A DNA stretch of 64,000 bases from the NCBI RefSeq assembly GCF_900291955.1, contig NZ_OLMR01000003.1, forward strand, positions 186,001-250,000. The letters are read 5' to 3'. Of this stretch, positions 34,239-43,366 are shown piece after piece (position 1 is the first letter of the stretch; the number at the start of each line of letters is the position of its first letter). Both the position numbers and the translations under genes were made by a program. This DNA comes from Pseudoruminococcus massiliensis. GTDB taxonomy: Bacteria > Bacillota > Clostridia > Oscillospirales > Acutalibacteraceae. The notes under the pieces are model-generated. The model was not told the DNA's origin. It did not search any database and saw nothing but the letters and a program-made list of their open reading frames with translations.

Positions 34239-35336
34239 TTGAAATATAACATATTTGATTATGATGATTTGCCAGAATCAATACAAAGTCTTGCATTTGA
34301 TGAACTAAACGAAAGATTTAAAGAATATGAAGACTCTATATCAAAAGACCAAGATGAAATAATTGAGGAAAAGAAGAAAAAAGATAAACAAGAAATTATT
34401 TTCTTTCTTATCAAATTTATTTTATTAATAATATCAATAGCACTTGCACCAATTATTGTATCTTCCATAATTTCATTTAATATTGCATATATAGTAGTTT
34501 TTACTTTGCTTTGCATAGTTGGTATTATGATTTATTATCTTATTAAAGCAAGAAAAAAGCCTAAAACGATAGATGACTATCTTAAAATCAACGAAGTTAA
34601 GGATAAAAATATTATTCGTGACGGTTTCACCCCGCAAAAGTTTCATCCAGAATCTTTTGCAGACCCAAATCAAAAGCCTTCCCCATATATTATTCCAAAT
34701 AACTATACAAGCGAAATTATGGTTTTTCTACAATACACAGACCCGGCCTTTAATTCTATTGAGTTTATAGAATGGAGCAAAAAGTGCTTTAGAATATTCT
34801 GGGATTCTTGGACAATAGGCAATATTGAAGCATCAAGAATATTTCTTGGTGATGATTTATACGAAAAAATGCGTTCCTTGCTCGAAGACAATTTCGAAAA
34901 AAATCGTAAGGATATTTATAATATCAGCTCACTTGTAGGTTGTTTTATCAACAAATATGAGCGAGAATCTGGTTTTGAATATATCACTGTATACCTTATG
35001 TCAATCCATAGACATTATGTTCTTGATTCCCGCAAAAATTCCAATATCCCTATTGAGGGAAGCTTTTCTGAAAACTTAAAGACTATATATCAGCTTAAAT
35101 TTATGAGAAGATTTACAGTTGACCAAAAAACTAATATCCAAAACGGTATACAAACCGTCATTTGCCCGAACTGTGGTGCAAAAGTAACTGTTCTCAATAC
35201 TGGACATTGTGAATTTTGCGGAAGCATAATCAAAGTAAGTGAATTTTCTTGGGTACTATCAGATATTGATGAATATCATAAAAATTCAAGTCTTGTAGAT
35301 AATCGTGGAGTAATAATCCATAACGCAAAATTCTAA
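34239..35336 (+). CDS. Tim44-like/zinc-ribbon protein with two TM helices, array member 8
   Basis: The 365 residues are the close sister of member 7. A TTG start has AAGGAG about 13 bases upstream. The acidic N-terminus (1-48) is followed by TM1 (52-78), TM2 (82-102), the DGFTPQKFHPESFADPNQ linker, the Tim44-like domain (about 155-295) and the zinc ribbon (Cys309, 312, 324, 327). The outside loop between helices is almost absent, unlike member 7. It ends the array and is followed by a strong terminator. Confidence 0.82.
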   Translation: MKYNIFDYDDLPESIQSLAFDELNERFKEYEDSISKDQDEIIEEKKKKDKQEIIFFLIKFILLIISIALAPIIVSSIISFNIAYIVVFTLLCIVGIMIYYLIKARKKPKTIDDYLKINEVKDKNIIRDGFTPQKFHPESFADPNQKPSPYIIPNNYTSEIMVFLQYTDPAFNSIEFIEWSKKCFRIFWDSWTIGNIEASRIFLGDDLYEKMRSLLEDNFEKNRKDIYNISSLVGCFINKYERESGFEYITVYLMSIHRHYVLDSRKNSNIPIEGSFSENLKTIYQLKFMRRFTVDQKTNIQNGIQTVICPNCGAKVTVLNTGHCEFCGSIIKVSEFSWVLSDIDEYHKNSSLVDNRGVIIHNAKF

Positions 35337-35344
35337 TATAACAT

Positions 35345-35384
35345 AAAAAAAGCCATAACTCATAGTTGAGCTATGGCTTTCTGT
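35345..35384. terminator. bidirectional terminator between the Tim44 array and deoD
   Basis: AAAAAAAGCCATA-CTC pairs with GAG-TATGGCTTTCT. A-run and T-run flanks allow it to serve the array on the plus strand and deoD on the minus strand. Confidence 0.85.
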
Positions 35385-35395
35385 CTATAAGATAA

Positions 35396-36118
35396 TTATA
35401 CTAATGATAGAGCTAATTTTATCATATCATTAAATGAGGTTTGTCGTTCCTCAGAAGATGCACTCTCGCCTGTTAAAGGACAATCAGATATTGTACATAT
35501 GCAAAGAGCATTTTTACCTGCTCGCATAGCATTAAAATAAAGTGCTGCACTTTCCATTTCTGTTGCTAAAATACCGAGTTTTTGCCACTGTTTTAATGTG
35601 TCAGGGTCATCATAATAGAAATTATCTGTTGAAAGTATTGTACCGACATACACTGGCATATTTATTTCTTTTGCCTTGTTATATGCAGAATCAAGCAAGT
35701 CAAAATCCGCTGTTGGAACCGCTGTGCCTGGTAACTTATATTGTTCCGCATAATTTGAATTATAGCAAGATGCCATTGCAAGAACTACATCTCTGATATG
35801 AAGCTTATCACTTATCGCACCAGCTGTACCTGTACGAATTATATTCTTAACACCATAGAAATTATAAAGTTCATAAGAATAAATTCCCATTGAGGGCATA
35901 CCCATACCACTTGCCATAACTGAAACCTTCTTACCCTGATACTCTCCTGTATAAGCATACATCCCTCTTACAGAATTTATAAGCTTTGCATTTATAAGAA
36001 AATTTTCAGATATATGCCTGGCTCTTAGAGGGTCACCAGGCATAATAACTGTTTCGGCGAAATCTCCATATTTTGCCTCGATATGTGGTGTAGGTGTAAA
36101 CTTACTTTCATTCATATT
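35396..36118 (-). CDS. deoD: purine-nucleoside phosphorylase (DeoD type)
   Basis: About 240 residues, as expected for the hexameric DeoD enzyme that releases purine bases from (deoxy)ribonucleosides. MPGDPLRARHI, GMGMPS, the phosphate-binding RTGTAGA, TEMESAALY and SDCPLTGE (catalytic Asp) are visible. The start at 36118 is preferred: AAGGTGG lies 7 bases upstream, and the earlier ATG at 36133 would overlap that site. It is 22 bases downstream of the DUF1294 gene and probably co-transcribed. Confidence 0.96.
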   Translation of the reverse strand, partial: NMNESKFTPTPHIEAKYGDFAETVIMPGDPLRARHISENFLINAKLINSVRGMYAYTGEYQGKKVSVMASGMGMPSMGIYSYELYNFYGVKNIIRTGTAGAISDKLHIRDVVLAMASCYNSNYAEQYKLPGTAVPTADFDLLDSAYNKAKEINMPVYVGTILSTDNFYYDDPDTLKQWQKLGILATEMESAALYFNAMRAGKNALCICTISDCPLTGESASSEERQTSFNDMIKLALSLV

Positions 36119-36139
36119 AATTCCACCTTTCAACTTAGT

Positions 36140-36418
36140 TTACCAACAGCTAATAAGCACTTTTGCACAAAAGACTGTCAGAACTTCAAGAATAAAAATT
36201 ATTGGTATGCCAAGCATAAATTTAAGTTTTTTGGTCTTGTGGTGAATTATACGCATAGTTATATACATTACAACACAACCACTCATCGCAGCTAATAGCA
36301 ACAAGGTGCTTTCAGGCACTCTCCATTTATGCTTTATAGCACTTCTCTTATCGTGAATTGTCGCATAAATCGCTATAATATTTATAACCACAAGATATGC
36401 AATTAAAATCCACTCCAC
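36140..36418 (-). CDS. DUF1294 family membrane protein
   Basis: The 92-residue protein has three hydrophobic segments and the DUF1294 hallmark between TM1 and TM2: DKRSAIKHKWRVPESTLL, a basic cytoplasmic loop, followed by GCVVMYITMRIIHHKTKK. Function is unknown. The family is widespread in bacteria as small polytopic proteins. It is the first gene of a unit with deoD. Confidence 0.88.
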   Translation of the reverse strand: MEWILIAYLVVINIIAIYATIHDKRSAIKHKWRVPESTLLLLAAMSGCVVMYITMRIIHHKTKKLKFMLGIPIIFILEVLTVFCAKVLISCW

Positions 36419-36440
36419 TTTTTCACGCCCTTTAGAATTA

Positions 36441-36469
36441 TTTACTTAAAATTATTATATAATTATAAT
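36441..36469 (+). promoter_or_regulatory. promoter of the glycosyl hydrolase-like gene
   Basis: TTTACT (36441-36446), 17 bases, TATAAT (36464-36469), 25 bases before the start codon. Confidence 0.65.
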
Positions 36470-36482
36470 AAATAAAAATCAA
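36454..36482 (-). promoter_or_regulatory. promoter of the DUF1294-deoD unit
   Basis: TTGATT (36482-36477), 17 bases, TATAAT (36459-36454). It overlaps the opposite promoter, so the two units should compete for polymerase. Confidence 0.65.
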
Positions 36483-36494
36483 GGTGTGTGACAA

Positions 36495-37772
36495 ATGAAA
36501 AAAAATCCTATGAATCTCATTCCTGCTTTTATTTCCGTATTTTTTATGATTTCTGCGGTGATACTTTCTATGATTTTTCCCTCATCAAAACCTTCAAAAT
36601 ACGAAACAAGCAAAACTAATATTTCCACCCCAAAAACTACTGTTAAAGCCATAGAAACAGCTGTAATCAAAGAAAATACCGATGAGGAAATGCGTGCCGT
36701 ATGGATTCCATATATGTCACTAAATATGAGTGGTACAGACCGCAGCGAAAAAGCCTTTCAAAAGCGAATAGACGATATTCTCGAAAATTGCACAAAAAAT
36801 AAACTCAATACAATTATAATTCATATCCGACCAAACGGCGATTCACTATATCCCTCAAAATATTTTCCGTGGTCAGATATTATCAGTGGTACACAAGGCA
36901 AAAATCCAAGCTATAACCCTCTTAAATATATTATTATTTCCTCGCACAAAAAGAATATAAAGGTTCATGCGTGGATAAATCCACTAAGAATACGCTTTTC
37001 CCAAACACCCTCTGCCCTATCTTCAGATAATCCCTATACCATTTGGCAAAATGATGAGAACGAGGAAAACAACCGTTATACTTTTCAAAGTGGAAAAAAT
37101 ATATACTATAATCCTGCATATAGCGAAGTAAGAGAGTTAATTATAAATGGTGTTCGTGAGATTATAGAAAATTACGAAGTAGACGGCATACACTTTGACG
37201 ATTATTTCTACCCTGAAGACGATATGAAATGTGATGAAGTTGATTATAAAAAATATCTCTCAACAGTTGATGAAAATTATTCCCCACTCACACATACAGA
37301 ATGGCGTAAGGCTAATATTAATGCACTAATTTCAGGAGTATATACAGCTATTCACGAAATAAAAGATAATGTTGTATTTGGCATTTCTCCACAATGCAAT
37401 ACCGAAAATGATGAAAAGATTTCTGCTGATATAAAATCCTGGGGAAGCATTGCAGGTTTTGTAGATTATATTTGTCCACAAATTTATGTTAGCAATACAC
37501 ACCCATATTTGCCTTTTAAAAAATCTGCTGATGAATGGCGAAAGATAATTAACAATAAAAGCGTAAAATTTTATATCGGTTTGGCTGTATATAAGGCTGG
37601 TTCAGATAGTGACGGCGGAACTTGGCTTGAATCTGACGAAATTCTGAAAAATCAAATTCTCTATGGTAGAAGTATAAATTGTGATGGTTTTATGCTCTAT
37701 TCATATGAATATCTCTCCATTGACCAATCATCAAATGAGGTTAAAAATGCTATTGCAATGTTCAATAATTAA
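36495..37772 (+). CDS. family 10-like glycosylhydrolase (GHL10/DUF187), membrane-anchored
   Basis: 425 residues with an N-terminal TM anchor (about 9-30) and a Lys/Thr-rich spacer. The GHL10 barrel (about 65-420) shows MRAVWIPY at strand 1, NTIIIHIRPNGDSLY, KVHAWINPLRIR, and the putative catalytic acid in DGIHFDDYFYP. Later strands include VFGISPQC and DYICPQIYVSN. Family members act on glycans of the cell envelope or environment; the substrate here is unknown. Active on the outer face of the membrane. Confidence 0.9.
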   Translation: MKKNPMNLIPAFISVFFMISAVILSMIFPSSKPSKYETSKTNISTPKTTVKAIETAVIKENTDEEMRAVWIPYMSLNMSGTDRSEKAFQKRIDDILENCTKNKLNTIIIHIRPNGDSLYPSKYFPWSDIISGTQGKNPSYNPLKYIIISSHKKNIKVHAWINPLRIRFSQTPSALSSDNPYTIWQNDENEENNRYTFQSGKNIYYNPAYSEVRELIINGVREIIENYEVDGIHFDDYFYPEDDMKCDEVDYKKYLSTVDENYSPLTHTEWRKANINALISGVYTAIHEIKDNVVFGISPQCNTENDEKISADIKSWGSIAGFVDYICPQIYVSNTHPYLPFKKSADEWRKIINNKSVKFYIGLAVYKAGSDSDGGTWLESDEILKNQILYGRSINCDGFMLYSYEYLSIDQSSNEVKNAIAMFNN

Positions 37773-37804
37773 ATAAAATTCACTAAAACTCATAACATAA
37801 ATTA

Positions 37805-37838
37805 TTAAAAAAAGGGGCTGTGAAAAAAACAGCCCCTT
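37805..37838 (-). terminator. terminator for the rnr-side transcripts
   Basis: AAGGGGCTGT and ACAGCCCCTT pair perfectly; on the minus strand the stem continues into TTTTTTTAATAA. It forms the edge of repeat copy C. Confidence 0.8.
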
Positions 37839-38030
37839 GACCTAAACTTTAAGTGTCTTAGGATAGTTTGTTAGCTAAGCGGTAGTCCATTAGAAAATTT
37901 CCCAACCGCGTCAACCGTCTTCTCACTCGCTACGAGCGAGACTTGTCGAGCGATTCCGCGTCTTGACGGCGGAAGCACTCCGCCTCAAGCGAAATTTTTA
38001 ATTGTCTTTAGGAAAGTTGGTTAGCTTTTA
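37812..38030. repeat. MITE-like repeat, copy C
   Basis: It contains TTGACCTAAACTTTAAGTGT, the outer module TTAGCTAAGCGGTAGTCCAT, and a block GCGAGACTTGTCGAGCGATT-CCGCGTCTTGACGGCGG that recurs in copy D. It ends at TTAATTGTCTTTAGGAAAGT immediately before the rnr stop codon. Confidence 0.85.
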
Positions 38031-40127
38031 TTATACTAATTCATAATCTATTGTGCCAAGTGCTACTGTTGCAGCAGTAACCTTTATTCTTACACTATCA
38101 CCGATAGAATAGCTTATTCCAGAACGCTTATCGATTGTAGTTGTTGTGCCATTATATTCAAAAAACGCATTTTCAAGTCTTGAAAGGTTTACAAAGCCCT
38201 CTATTCCACAAGGAATTGATACGAATATTCCCTTTGCAGTTACGCCCTCAACTACGCCATCATAACATTCGCCGATATGTGCTGTCATATATTCTGCCGC
38301 ATAACACTTTTCTGTATCACGCTCACCATTTACAGCTCTTACTTCTCTTTCTGATGACTGCTTTGCAGATTCCTCTGCGAAATCTTCATATTTTCTCTTG
38401 ATTTCTTCAATAGACATTCCGCCTACAAGTGCTGAAAGAATACGGTGAATTGATGTATCAGGATAACGCCTTATCGGAGATGTAAAGTGGCAATAATCTG
38501 CAAGTGACAAACCAAAGTGTCCGATTGGCTTATCGTCATACTGTGCCTTTGCCATCGTACGAAGAACCTGCATAGACATAAGCTTTTCGTATCTTGTACC
38601 CTTTGCTGCTGAAAGCAATTCTGCTAAATCACGCTGTGTAAGTCCTGGCTTTATCTTATTAACTCTGAAACCACAAGCCTGTGCTAAATCTGCAAGTGCT
38701 GCGATTCTCTCTGCCTCAGGCTTTGCGTGAATACGATAAACAAACGGTATATTCTTTTCCTTAGCAAGTTTACCAGCCGCCTGATTTGCCATAATCATAA
38801 ACTGCTCTATCATTTCTTCTGATTTGCCACGAGTTCTTGTAGAAACATCTATACATACGCCTGCTTCATTTAGAACAAATTTAAGTTCAGTTGTTTCAAT
38901 TTCAAGCTCGCCACGCTCTTTAGCATTTTGCTTGAGAACTGCAAAAAGCTCTTCTCCGTCTTTGAGAGTTTGTTCAACTGGAGAATATTTTTTTATAAGT
39001 TCATCATCAGCAGTTCCTGCAAGAATCTCATTAACTTCGGAATAAACTCCTCTTACCTTGGAATTGATAATGCTCTTGCAAAATTCAAAATCGCAAAGAT
39101 TTCCTTTCTGGTCTATGTTCATAATAGCAGAAAAAGTCAATTTATCTGTTCCGCTATTAAGTGAACAACAGCCATTTGAAAGCTCCTCTGGAAGCATTGG
39201 AATAACTCTATCTGCAAAATATACGGAAGTTCCACGCTCAAAAGCTTCCTTATCAAGCTCACTACCTTCTCGGACATAATGCGAAACATCGGCGATATGT
39301 ACGCCGAGTGTCCAGCCATTTTCGGTTTTCTTTACGGAAATTGCATCATCAAGGTCTTTTGCATCTGCACTATCAATAGTGAGAATTGCCTCATCACGCA
39401 AATCTCTGCGTTTTGCGATTTCTTCTGCTGTGATAGGCTCTTCTGAAACTCTCTTTGCCTCTGCACGAAGTCCCTTTGAAAATTCGCTTGGAATACCATA
39501 CCTATCTATAATTGCATCGGCACATATCTTTGCACTGTTTGCCTTGCCATAAATGCTCAAAACTCGGCAATAAAGCTTTCTTTCGTGCTGGTCATACATA
39601 AGAGCCGCACGAACCTTATCCCCATCACGGGACCTGAGTTCTCCGCCCCTTACAATCGGAATACTATATCCGAATCCGCCATCTGCAATAACAGAAAGCT
39701 TACTTTTATATCTCTCGACCATACCTGTTATAAGTCTGTCGCCTTTTTTGACTATACGAAAAACTCCTCCTGAAGGACCTTTTTCCTCTTGGCGAATATC
39801 TTGCAAAAGGACAACATCTCCTGGGATAGCGTCCTTCATCTTCTCGCAAGGAATGAATATATCAGGTGAACCGTCTGCTGGTCTTGCAAATGAAAAATAT
39901 CTTGAGCTTCTGAGAATTGTAGCCTTTACATATCCCATTGCTTCACTCAGCACAACATTTTTATTCTTTATAAGGATAATATCGCCGTCCTCCTGAAGTT
40001 CAGAAATAGCGAGGTTATAGCTTGCCTTATCTGATATATTTGAAAGCTTGAAAAGCTCATCACGAGAAATCTCTCTGTTTTCTCTTTGGAGGGTTGTAAT
40101 AACAATATCCTTCGTCTTTAGTTTCAT
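38031..40127 (-). CDS. rnr: ribonuclease R
   Basis: The 698-residue 3'-5' exoribonuclease has an N-terminal winged helix (about 1-65), cold-shock domains (about 65-215) and the RNB domain (about 240-560). The Mg2+-binding motif is TIDSADAKDLDDAISV and HFTSPIRRYPD lies near its end. A C-terminal S1 domain (about 615-695) follows. It degrades structured RNA and takes part in tmRNA-linked quality control. It is the last gene of a minus-strand unit after DegV. Confidence 0.96.
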   Translation of the reverse strand: MKLKTKDIVITTLQRENREISRDELFKLSNISDKASYNLAISELQEDGDIILIKNKNVVLSEAMGYVKATILRSSRYFSFARPADGSPDIFIPCEKMKDAIPGDVVLLQDIRQEEKGPSGGVFRIVKKGDRLITGMVERYKSKLSVIADGGFGYSIPIVRGGELRSRDGDKVRAALMYDQHERKLYCRVLSIYGKANSAKICADAIIDRYGIPSEFSKGLRAEAKRVSEEPITAEEIAKRRDLRDEAILTIDSADAKDLDDAISVKKTENGWTLGVHIADVSHYVREGSELDKEAFERGTSVYFADRVIPMLPEELSNGCCSLNSGTDKLTFSAIMNIDQKGNLCDFEFCKSIINSKVRGVYSEVNEILAGTADDELIKKYSPVEQTLKDGEELFAVLKQNAKERGELEIETTELKFVLNEAGVCIDVSTRTRGKSEEMIEQFMIMANQAAGKLAKEKNIPFVYRIHAKPEAERIAALADLAQACGFRVNKIKPGLTQRDLAELLSAAKGTRYEKLMSMQVLRTMAKAQYDDKPIGHFGLSLADYCHFTSPIRRYPDTSIHRILSALVGGMSIEEIKRKYEDFAEESAKQSSEREVRAVNGERDTEKCYAAEYMTAHIGECYDGVVEGVTAKGIFVSIPCGIEGFVNLSRLENAFFEYNGTTTTIDKRSGISYSIGDSVRIKVTAATVALGTIDYELV

Positions 40128-40150
40128 AGAATCTCCTTTGATATTTTAAA

Positions 40151-41005
40151 TCACTTTGTCATAAATAAAATTCCTAATGTATTAGGACCGCAATGAGATG
40201 AAATAGTACAGCCCGCTCTTGAAATAAGAATTTCATTAAATACATTCTTACTTTTGAGATAATCATAAACAAGCTTTAAACGCTCATCAGATATACCTGA
40301 ATGTGTTATAAAAACTCTTTTGGGATTGATATTATCAAATTCCGCGAGCTTATCATCAATATACTGTGGCAAAACCTTTTCGAGCTTACCTCTATACTTT
40401 TTGCCAACCGTCATAGAACCATCCTTATTATTTACAATGATACTTGGCTTTAGGCTGAGTAGATTTGCACCAAGCATTGCAATAGTTGAACATCTTCCGC
40501 CTGCACGAAGATAATCAAGCCTATCAACAACAAAGCTTCCATAGGTTTTCGAAGTTAATGCACGAATATTTTCTGCAATTTCTTTTCCTGACATTCCCTT
40601 CTCAGCCATTTCAGCGGCTTCAAGAACGAGAAGTCCTGACGCACCTGAAAGATTGCAGGAATCGACCGGATAAACATTGCCAAGCTGTTCTGCGGCAATG
40701 CAACAATTTTTATATGACGCAGAAAGTGCTGAACCCAAGTTTATATGAACTATCTCATAGCCTTGCTCTACAAGTGGTAAAAATCCATCAATATACTCCT
40801 GAACATTGACAGCTGAAGTTTTTGGAAGTGTTCCTGAAGCCTTAAAATGCTTATAAATTTCATCAGGTGTTATATTTACACCGTCGTCATAGCTTGTTCT
40901 GCCAAGAATAATATGGAGCGGATATGTTGAAATATTATATTTCTTTTTAAGCTCTGCTGGCAAATCGCAAGTGCTGTCTGCCGTTATCAATACATTTCTT
41001 TCCAT
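40151..41005 (-). CDS. DegV family fatty-acid-binding protein
   Basis: About 284 residues with the DegV plan: ITADSTCDLP at the N-terminus, TSAVNVQEY, the nucleophile-like SALSASYKN region, GGRCS and the C-terminal HCGPNTLGILF. Firmicute homologues (FakB) bind fatty acids for phosphorylation by FakA; the kinase is not in the window. The start is placed at MERNVL, with AAAGG 9 bases upstream; the ORF's first codon (GTG) falls inside the end of the upstream gene. Confidence 0.92.
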   Translation of the reverse strand: MERNVLITADSTCDLPAELKKKYNISTYPLHIILGRTSYDDGVNITPDEIYKHFKASGTLPKTSAVNVQEYIDGFLPLVEQGYEIVHINLGSALSASYKNCCIAAEQLGNVYPVDSCNLSGASGLLVLEAAEMAEKGMSGKEIAENIRALTSKTYGSFVVDRLDYLRAGGRCSTIAMLGANLLSLKPSIIVNNKDGSMTVGKKYRGKLEKVLPQYIDDKLAEFDNINPKRVFITHSGISDERLKLVYDYLKSKNVFNEILISRAGCTISSHCGPNTLGILFMTK

Positions 41006-41010
41006 AGAGG

Positions 41011-42018
41011 TCACCCTTTCTTAACTGTATCATTATACTGCATCTGACGAATATCCCTACCAATAAATTTAAGTCTGAGCATCTCGCCTATTATTCTTGA
41101 AACCAATCTCTGATGATAGGATTTTTCAAGTTCCTTGAGTGTAAGGTTTGTACTTATTATTATTGGCTTTTTCAGCAGCATTCTTGTATTTATTATATTA
41201 TAAATTTTTGACAATGTAAATTGTGTTAGAAATTCTGTTCCAAGGTCATCTATAATCAAGAGGTCACATTCCTTGAGAAGATTTTCTGTTGCATCAGTAG
41301 ATTTATCATCGTTGAATCTCTCGCTCTCAAGTTTTGAGAGAATATCAGGTGCAGAAGCATATACTACACCATAGCCGTTGTTTATAACTTCCTTTGCTAT
41401 TGCAAGTGAAAGGTGAGTTTTTCCAAGTCCTGAACCACCCTGAAATAAAATACTTCTTGATTGTGGTGTGAAATTAACTGCATAGCTTTCGCAAAAATTA
41501 AGAATTTTTTCCATTCTTGTATATGGTGAAATCATCTTTTCACCCTCACGAATAGGCTCTCGGCTATAATAATCGAGTGAAAATGTCTTGAAATCCGAAA
41601 GTGAGAGCGGAGAAACACTATTTAGTTTATCGTAAGCCTTTTCACGCAAAAGCTTTTTTAAGCACAAACACATTTTCCCGTCAATATATCCCTTATCGCT
41701 ACATTCTTTGCAGCTATAATGTACATCAAGATAGTCTGACTGATAACCATTTTTTTCTAAAATTGTTTTAAGCTCCATTTGTAGGGCAAGATTTTGTGTT
41801 TTAAGCTTTTCGAGCATTTCTCTTACACTTATTCTATCGGCAAATACTGCACGAGCAGCCATTGTACTTGTTTTTGCAAGGCTTTCTTCTATCTCTTGTA
41901 CCCTTGGCAACTTTTTAATAAGCTCTGAATGCTTTATCATTGCATCATATTCTGCTTTATTTCTTCTCGCTTTTAGTTCCTCAAAAGCGTCATCATATAT
42001 ATCCTTGGAATATCCCAT
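41011..42018 (-). CDS. DnaI/DnaC-like helicase loader ATPase
   Basis: 335 residues. The N-terminal half is coiled and carries a zinc cluster, CKECSDKGYIDGKMCLCLKK. The C-terminal AAA+ domain has Walker A FQGGSGLGKTHLS, Walker B LLIIDDLGTEF and sensor-1 ISTNLTL, with an arginine-finger region QRLVSRI. This is the DnaI type that loads the replicative helicase, and the gene lies 13 bases downstream of a DnaD-like gene, a partner in primosome assembly. Confidence 0.93.
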   Translation of the reverse strand: MGYSKDIYDDAFEELKARRNKAEYDAMIKHSELIKKLPRVQEIEESLAKTSTMAARAVFADRISVREMLEKLKTQNLALQMELKTILEKNGYQSDYLDVHYSCKECSDKGYIDGKMCLCLKKLLREKAYDKLNSVSPLSLSDFKTFSLDYYSREPIREGEKMISPYTRMEKILNFCESYAVNFTPQSRSILFQGGSGLGKTHLSLAIAKEVINNGYGVVYASAPDILSKLESERFNDDKSTDATENLLKECDLLIIDDLGTEFLTQFTLSKIYNIINTRMLLKKPIIISTNLTLKELEKSYHQRLVSRIIGEMLRLKFIGRDIRQMQYNDTVKKG

Positions 42019-42031
42019 TGTTTATATCACC

Positions 42032-43090
42032 TTATTCATCAAAAATGCTTGAATTTTCATATGCTTCCAAATCATAGGTTGCTTCTGATTCACTTGAGAA
42101 TTTAGCTCTTTTTGGCTTTTTCTCTGCCTTAGCCTGTTCTATGGTTGTAATATGGGCCTTATGCCAGCGTTCAAGTATGGATTCAACATAATTAGGAATA
42201 TACTTGCCCTTAGCATCAACACATCTCTCATATGCTTCACGAATCATATCTGCCGTGAAGTGCCATTCGTTTACCCACCTCTCAGCTTGTTTGAGTTCCT
42301 TATCTGTCGGGGAATGTTCCTCAAGACCGATTGTTTGAACTATAAGCCTAAAGGCAGTTCTGCTATTTGTCATACGCATAATTTCCTTTTCGGCTCTGTC
42401 AACCGTTGTTATCTCATTATCTCCCCAACTTTCGGCAACCTTTTCTATGTATTTCATATTAGTTTTGCCCATATCCTGAAGATACTGCAAAAGCATTATT
42501 ATAACTTCAACAGGAAGTCCGTAATATTCATTCAGCATAAGCAAGGTGCATTTATCAGCATTGCTTGTCATTCTGCCAAGAATATTATCTGCCTCTTGCA
42601 TAAGAAATGCGATTGACGGGTCAGCAACCATTCTTTCTGCGAGGTGTGCTGAATCGGGCTTTTGCGGTCTGGAGAGTGGTTTTTTAGGCTCACTTTGCTT
42701 TTTTTCAATCGGCTGTTCGACAGGCGTTATTTCTGCTTTTAAAGTTTCAGACTTAGGTTCTATTTTAGCAGTAAAAGTAGGTTTTTCTGTAAGCTTAAAG
42801 CCAAATGGTACAGAAGTTTCATTTACAGAAGGAGCTATTGAACCACTTTCTTTATCTATGGTTATAATGCCTGTTGCTATCCAATATTGCATACTGTCAC
42901 GGGCATCAGCTGGGCTCATTGAAAGTGCTGACGCCATATCTTCATCGCAGAAATTTTCTCCTGCGTGACGCAAAAACCACAACAAAACCTTTAGTTGAGC
43001 CGCTCCCGCAAGTTTTATATGTTCATCAACAACACTGCATGGAACAGCGAAAATGCTATTCCATGCACCAAGATTCATTTTATAATTCAT
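42032..43090 (-). CDS. DnaD/DnaB-domain primosome protein
   Basis: 352 residues. The N-terminal winged helix (about 1-85) holds FCDEDMASALSMSPADARDS, followed by a Pro/Lys linker. Two DnaD-type helical domains (about 165-240 and 245-325) are shown by LTLLMLNEYYGLPVEVIIMLLQYL-like and WVNEWHFTADMIREAYE with the YxxxI motif region NYVESILERWH. It acts in replication initiation or restart together with the downstream DnaI-like loader. GAGGAA lies 7 bases before the ATG. Confidence 0.92.
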   Translation of the reverse strand: MNYKMNLGAWNSIFAVPCSVVDEHIKLAGAAQLKVLLWFLRHAGENFCDEDMASALSMSPADARDSMQYWIATGIITIDKESGSIAPSVNETSVPFGFKLTEKPTFTAKIEPKSETLKAEITPVEQPIEKKQSEPKKPLSRPQKPDSAHLAERMVADPSIAFLMQEADNILGRMTSNADKCTLLMLNEYYGLPVEVIIMLLQYLQDMGKTNMKYIEKVAESWGDNEITTVDRAEKEIMRMTNSRTAFRLIVQTIGLEEHSPTDKELKQAERWVNEWHFTADMIREAYERCVDAKGKYIPNYVESILERWHKAHITTIEQAKAEKKPKRAKFSSESEATYDLEAYENSSIFDE

Positions 43091-43119
43091 TTTCTATTCC
43101 TCTGATATTTTATAGGCAA

Positions 43120-43366
43120 ACTGCGTTCGCCCGTATTAGCACAAGATGTTAAGGGCGTTGTCCTTAACACCTATGAGAGACTCTGTCCTCAACCCTGCAA
43201 GCTTTTGAAAAAGCTTGAGCAAAACTTTTAATTGTCTTAGGAAAATCTATTAGCTAATCGATAGTTCACTGGGAATTTCTCCGACCGCGTCAACTATCTT
43301 CCCTAATCCACCACAAGCGAGACTTGTCGAGCGATTCCGCGTCTTGACAGCGGAGGCACTCAGCCA
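43120..43366. repeat. MITE-like repeat, copy D
   Basis: It contains GTTAAGGGCGTTGTCCTTAAC, AAGCTTGAGCAAAACTTTTAAT, the outer module TTAGCTAATCGATAGTTCAC and the GCGAGACTTGTCGAGCGATT block shared with copy C. It lies between hisJ and the DnaD-like gene on the minus strand. Confidence 0.85.

Noticed and set aside
27123-35336. Prophage or defence island.
   Set aside because: No integrase, phage structural gene, restriction or toxin gene was seen; the genes are paralogues of one membrane family.
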